7,434 nt of DNA from an uncultured Bacilli bacterium (GTDB lineage Bacteria; Bacillota_I; Bacilli_A; RF39; UBA660): the NCBI GenBank assembly GCA_904502155.1, contig CAJGDV010000059.1:1-7434 (forward strand), written 5' to 3'. Below the pieces are notes generated by a model, which saw nothing but the letters and a program-made list of their open reading frames with translations, had not been told where the DNA came from and did not search any database. Position 1 is the first letter of the stretch. Each line of letters begins with the position of its first letter. Of this stretch, positions 5,521-7,434 are shown piece by piece. The position numbers and the translations under genes are program-made.

Positions 5521-6697
5521 AGTCATTACTATAATTATCAAAATATCCTTGGATAAAAACAACTGGTGTTCCTTTATCTCCTGAACCACTAGTTAAGTCA
5601 CATAAAGAGCCAATTAAGTCTACTATTCTTCTTGGTGTTGTACCTTGAGAAAGCATTGTTCCTTTTAAATCTTTTTGTTTTCTTTTTACTTCTTTTTTCA
5701 TTGCTTTAACAAGTTCTTCACCTTTTAAATCTTTAAACTTATTATCAGATAAATATTTTAGTTTTAGTTCATTTGGAGTTCCTTTTAACCCTTTGGTATA
5801 TGCTGGGGATACTACAGGGTCTGCAAGTTCCCATATTCCTCCTACAGGGTCTTTAAATGCTCCATCTCCATAGACCATAACTTCAATATTTTTTCCTGTT
5901 ACTTTTTTTAATTCTTTTTGAATATTATTTACTAAACTATTTCCATTTCTTGGGAATAGTTTTAATTTTTCTTCAGTTGCTTTATTAGAGCCTAAAACAC
6001 CATATGTTGGATTGTATCCAGTATTTTTTCTTCTTTTTTTCATTATGTCACATAATGTATAAACATTATGGTCTTCTAGAAGTTTTTTAGTTTTATCTCT
6101 ATTATGTATTTCACATACTAAAATATCGTTAGTATATGTTGCTATTGTTTTAGGATCATTAGAAAAAATAAATTCAACTTCACAGTTTTCACTTTCAATT
6201 AATTCTTTATAAAAATCCTTCATATTAATCCCAGTAAATGGATGTACATAGTTTTTAAAAAATTTATCATAAGCTTCTTCAGTTATTAAGCTTCCTAAAT
6301 TAAAATTAGAATTATTAAAATCTTCTTCATCTAAAATTCCATTACCTACTTCATCACATGGAAAACTTAATTGAAGATAAATTTTATCCATTGCTCTAGC
6401 AATAGCTTTTAAAATTAATGAAAATCTATTTCTAGATAAAATTGGAAATAATAATCCTACTTCTTTGTTTTTAAATTTTTTTAAAACATCATCTTTAATA
6501 TCATCTACTGTTACATAATTATTTTCAGATATAGCTACAACAGCTTCTGTTATAGCAACAATATCTTTATCGTGAAATTCGATGTTTTCACTTTCTTTTG
6601 CATTCATTAATGAATCTATAACGATTTGTTTTAAATCATCGTTAGCTTTAATTATTGGGGTTCTTATGCCTCTTACGACTGTCCCTACATTTCTCAT
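5519..6697 (-). CDS. CofE-like (F420-0:L-glutamate ligase family) protein
   Basis: This 392-residue cytoplasmic protein belongs to the family named after coenzyme F420-0:L-glutamate ligase (CofE), which adds glutamate through a gamma-linkage using GTP. The N-terminal core matches CofE: VVRGIRTPII (7-16), NDDL (19-22) and VAITEAVVA (47-55). Long conserved blocks typical of the larger Firmicutes branch follow: LSRNRF (87-92), YGVLGSNKAT (232-241), VYGDGAFKDP (275-284), ADPVVSPAYT (292-301), LSQGTTPRR (349-357) and LTSGSGDKGTP (368-378). It is longer than archaeal CofE (about 250 residues), which suggests a distinct subfamily. No other F420 genes are visible and this lineage is not known for F420, so the true substrate is uncertain and the cofE symbol is not given. 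It stands alone with its own promoter and a terminator beginning at the stop codon. The ribosome site GGGTGAT supports ATG 6697. Confidence 0.85.
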   Translation of the reverse strand: MRNVGTVVRGIRTPIIKANDDLKQIVIDSLMNAKESENIEFHDKDIVAITEAVVAISENNYVTVDDIKDDVLKKFKNKEVGLLFPILSRNRFSLILKAIARAMDKIYLQLSFPCDEVGNGILDEEDFNNSNFNLGSLITEEAYDKFFKNYVHPFTGINMKDFYKELIESENCEVEFIFSNDPKTIATYTNDILVCEIHNRDKTKKLLEDHNVYTLCDIMKKRRKNTGYNPTYGVLGSNKATEEKLKLFPRNGNSLVNNIQKELKKVTGKNIEVMVYGDGAFKDPVGGIWELADPVVSPAYTKGLKGTPNELKLKYLSDNKFKDLKGEELVKAMKKEVKRKQKDLKGTMLSQGTTPRRIVDLIGSLCDLTSGSGDKGTPVVFIQGYFDNYSND

Positions 6698-6717
6698 ATT
6701 ATAATCACCCTATTATA

Positions 6718-6726
6718 ATTATAACA
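6718..6726 (-). promoter_or_regulatory. Extended -10 promoter of the CofE-like gene
   Basis: TGTTATAAT on the minus strand is a perfect TGnTATAAT. A second overlapping-phase TATAAT follows at 6717-6712. The promoter starts right at the end of the terminator T-run of the gene before it. The ribosome site is about 10 nt downstream of the second box. Confidence 0.65.
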
Positions 6727-6727
6727 T

Positions 6728-6756
6728 AAAAAAGAGTATTTTAATTTACTCTTTTT
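6728..6756 (-). terminator. Rho-independent terminator overlapping the end of the right-edge gene
   Basis: AAAAAGAGTA (6756-6747) pairs perfectly with TACTCTTTTT (6738-6729) across an 8-nt loop, followed by a T-run (6733-6728). The first arm encodes the last residues of the gene and the stop codon TAA lies in the loop. Confidence 0.75.
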
Positions 6757-7434
6757 AATCTAGTTTTAAAATCTGTATAGGAATTATAATCTCCTTCTAA
6801 AACATAAATATTATTGTTAACTAAAATAGGTCTATGAATCATTTTAGATGATTCATAAAGTAATTTATTATTTTTGTATACTTTATTATCTGATATATAA
6901 ATTACATCATTATTATCAAATATAGCTCCGCCATAATAATAGTTATCTCTATCAATTAATGTTTTTGTTTCACCTATTATTTTAGGATTTCCATCATAGT
7001 AAGTATATTTACAAACCTTATCTATAATTTCACAAAACAATATACCATTTTCATTAATATCAAGTAATCTTACTCTATTATCTGATTCATATATTTTTTT
7101 ATAATCGTCATATGATAGTTTTTTGTCTTCTTTTATGTTTTTTAAAAGATTATTATCGCCATCATATAAATTACCATCAAAATCTATAAATCCTTCGTAT
7201 AACCCCTTAATTTGACTTTTAGAAGGATGTCCTTGAATAACAAATCTAATCTTATCTTCTAACATAAACGTATTAATATATATTTGCTCAGGAGCCATAA
7301 ATAAATTATAATTTTCTATTTTTTCATCTTCTATATTTAAATATAATACATCCCAAGAATATAAATTGCTACGATAAAATATTTGAAAATTATTTTCATT
7401 AATTTTATATGCTTGAATATAAGTTATTTTATTA
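6741..7434 (-). CDS. Unrecognised beta-rich protein (5' end beyond right edge)
   Basis: The frame is open from the stop at 6741 to the right edge with no stop codon, giving at least 231 codons. The first internal ATG, at 7298, has no ribosome site and the 45 codons upstream look like the same protein, so the true start is outside the window. I do not recognise the family. The visible part is rich in Asp, Asn, Tyr and Lys, with repeated short strand-turn patterns such as DFDGNLYDGDNNLL, YTYYDGNPK, IFDNNDVIYISDNKVYKNNKLLY and NNNIYVLEGDYN. This suggests an all-beta fold, possibly propeller-like, but I cannot count clear blades. No membrane segment is visible in this part; a signal peptide, if any, would be off-window. 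It ends in its own terminator, so it is not clearly co-transcribed with the CofE-like gene. Confidence 0.75.
   Translation of the reverse strand, partial: NKITYIQAYKINENNFQIFYRSNLYSWDVLYLNIEDEKIENYNLFMAPEQIYINTFMLEDKIRFVIQGHPSKSQIKGLYEGFIDFDGNLYDGDNNLLKNIKEDKKLSYDDYKKIYESDNRVRLLDINENGILFCEIIDKVCKYTYYDGNPKIIGETKTLIDRDNYYYGGAIFDNNDVIYISDNKVYKNNKLLYESSKMIHRPILVNNNIYVLEGDYNSYTDFKTRLKRVN

Noticed and set aside
6741..7298. Treating ATG 7298 as the true start of the right-edge gene
   Set aside because: No ribosome site precedes it and the frame stays open to the window edge with similar composition, so the gene is truncated by the window.

Overview
The window is strongly AT-rich and every gene I can support lies on the minus strand, so transcription runs from the right edge to the left edge. 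It looks like chromosome from a low-GC Bacillota, most likely an uncultured gut Bacilli-type lineage near RF39 or Erysipelotrichales. This placement is inferred from base composition, the clostridial/Bacilli-style membrane MurF-like protein, the BspA/DUF285 surface repeats and the Firmicutes-type CofE homologue. All tryptophans I checked are encoded by TGG, and no gene ends in TGA. That fits the standard code better than the mycoplasma code.

In transcription order: (1) 7434-6741, the 3' part of an unrecognised beta-rich gene cut by the window edge. (2) 6697-5519, a CofE-like gamma-glutamyl ligase homologue. (3) 5462-4380, a surface protein joining a type IV prepilin N-terminus to a BspA/DUF285 leucine-rich-type repeat block. 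(4) 4303-2500, a three-gene cluster: a small protein-kinase-like protein, a family S51 (PepE-like) serine peptidase and a small secreted orphan. (5) 2457-2044, a short NfeD-family membrane protein. (6) 1968 to beyond the left edge, an alpha/beta hydrolase coupled to a Mur ligase whose N-terminus is a membrane domain instead of the normal UDP-sugar domain.

The intergenic regions are very short. Most hold a stem-loop terminator that overlaps or directly follows a stop codon, followed at once by a TATAAT promoter with a leader of only about 8-15 nt. There are no gene-free stretches over 300 bp, and I found no RNA genes, insertion sequences, CRISPR arrays or phage genes. The genes appear to be mostly independent short units with envelope and surface themes (cell-wall ligase, NfeD, pilin-like protein, secreted orphan), not one large pathway. 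The most unusual items are the prepilin-DUF285 architecture, the Mur ligase lacking its substrate domain, the CofE homologue in a lineage not expected to make F420, and the kinase/peptidase/secreted-protein operon.
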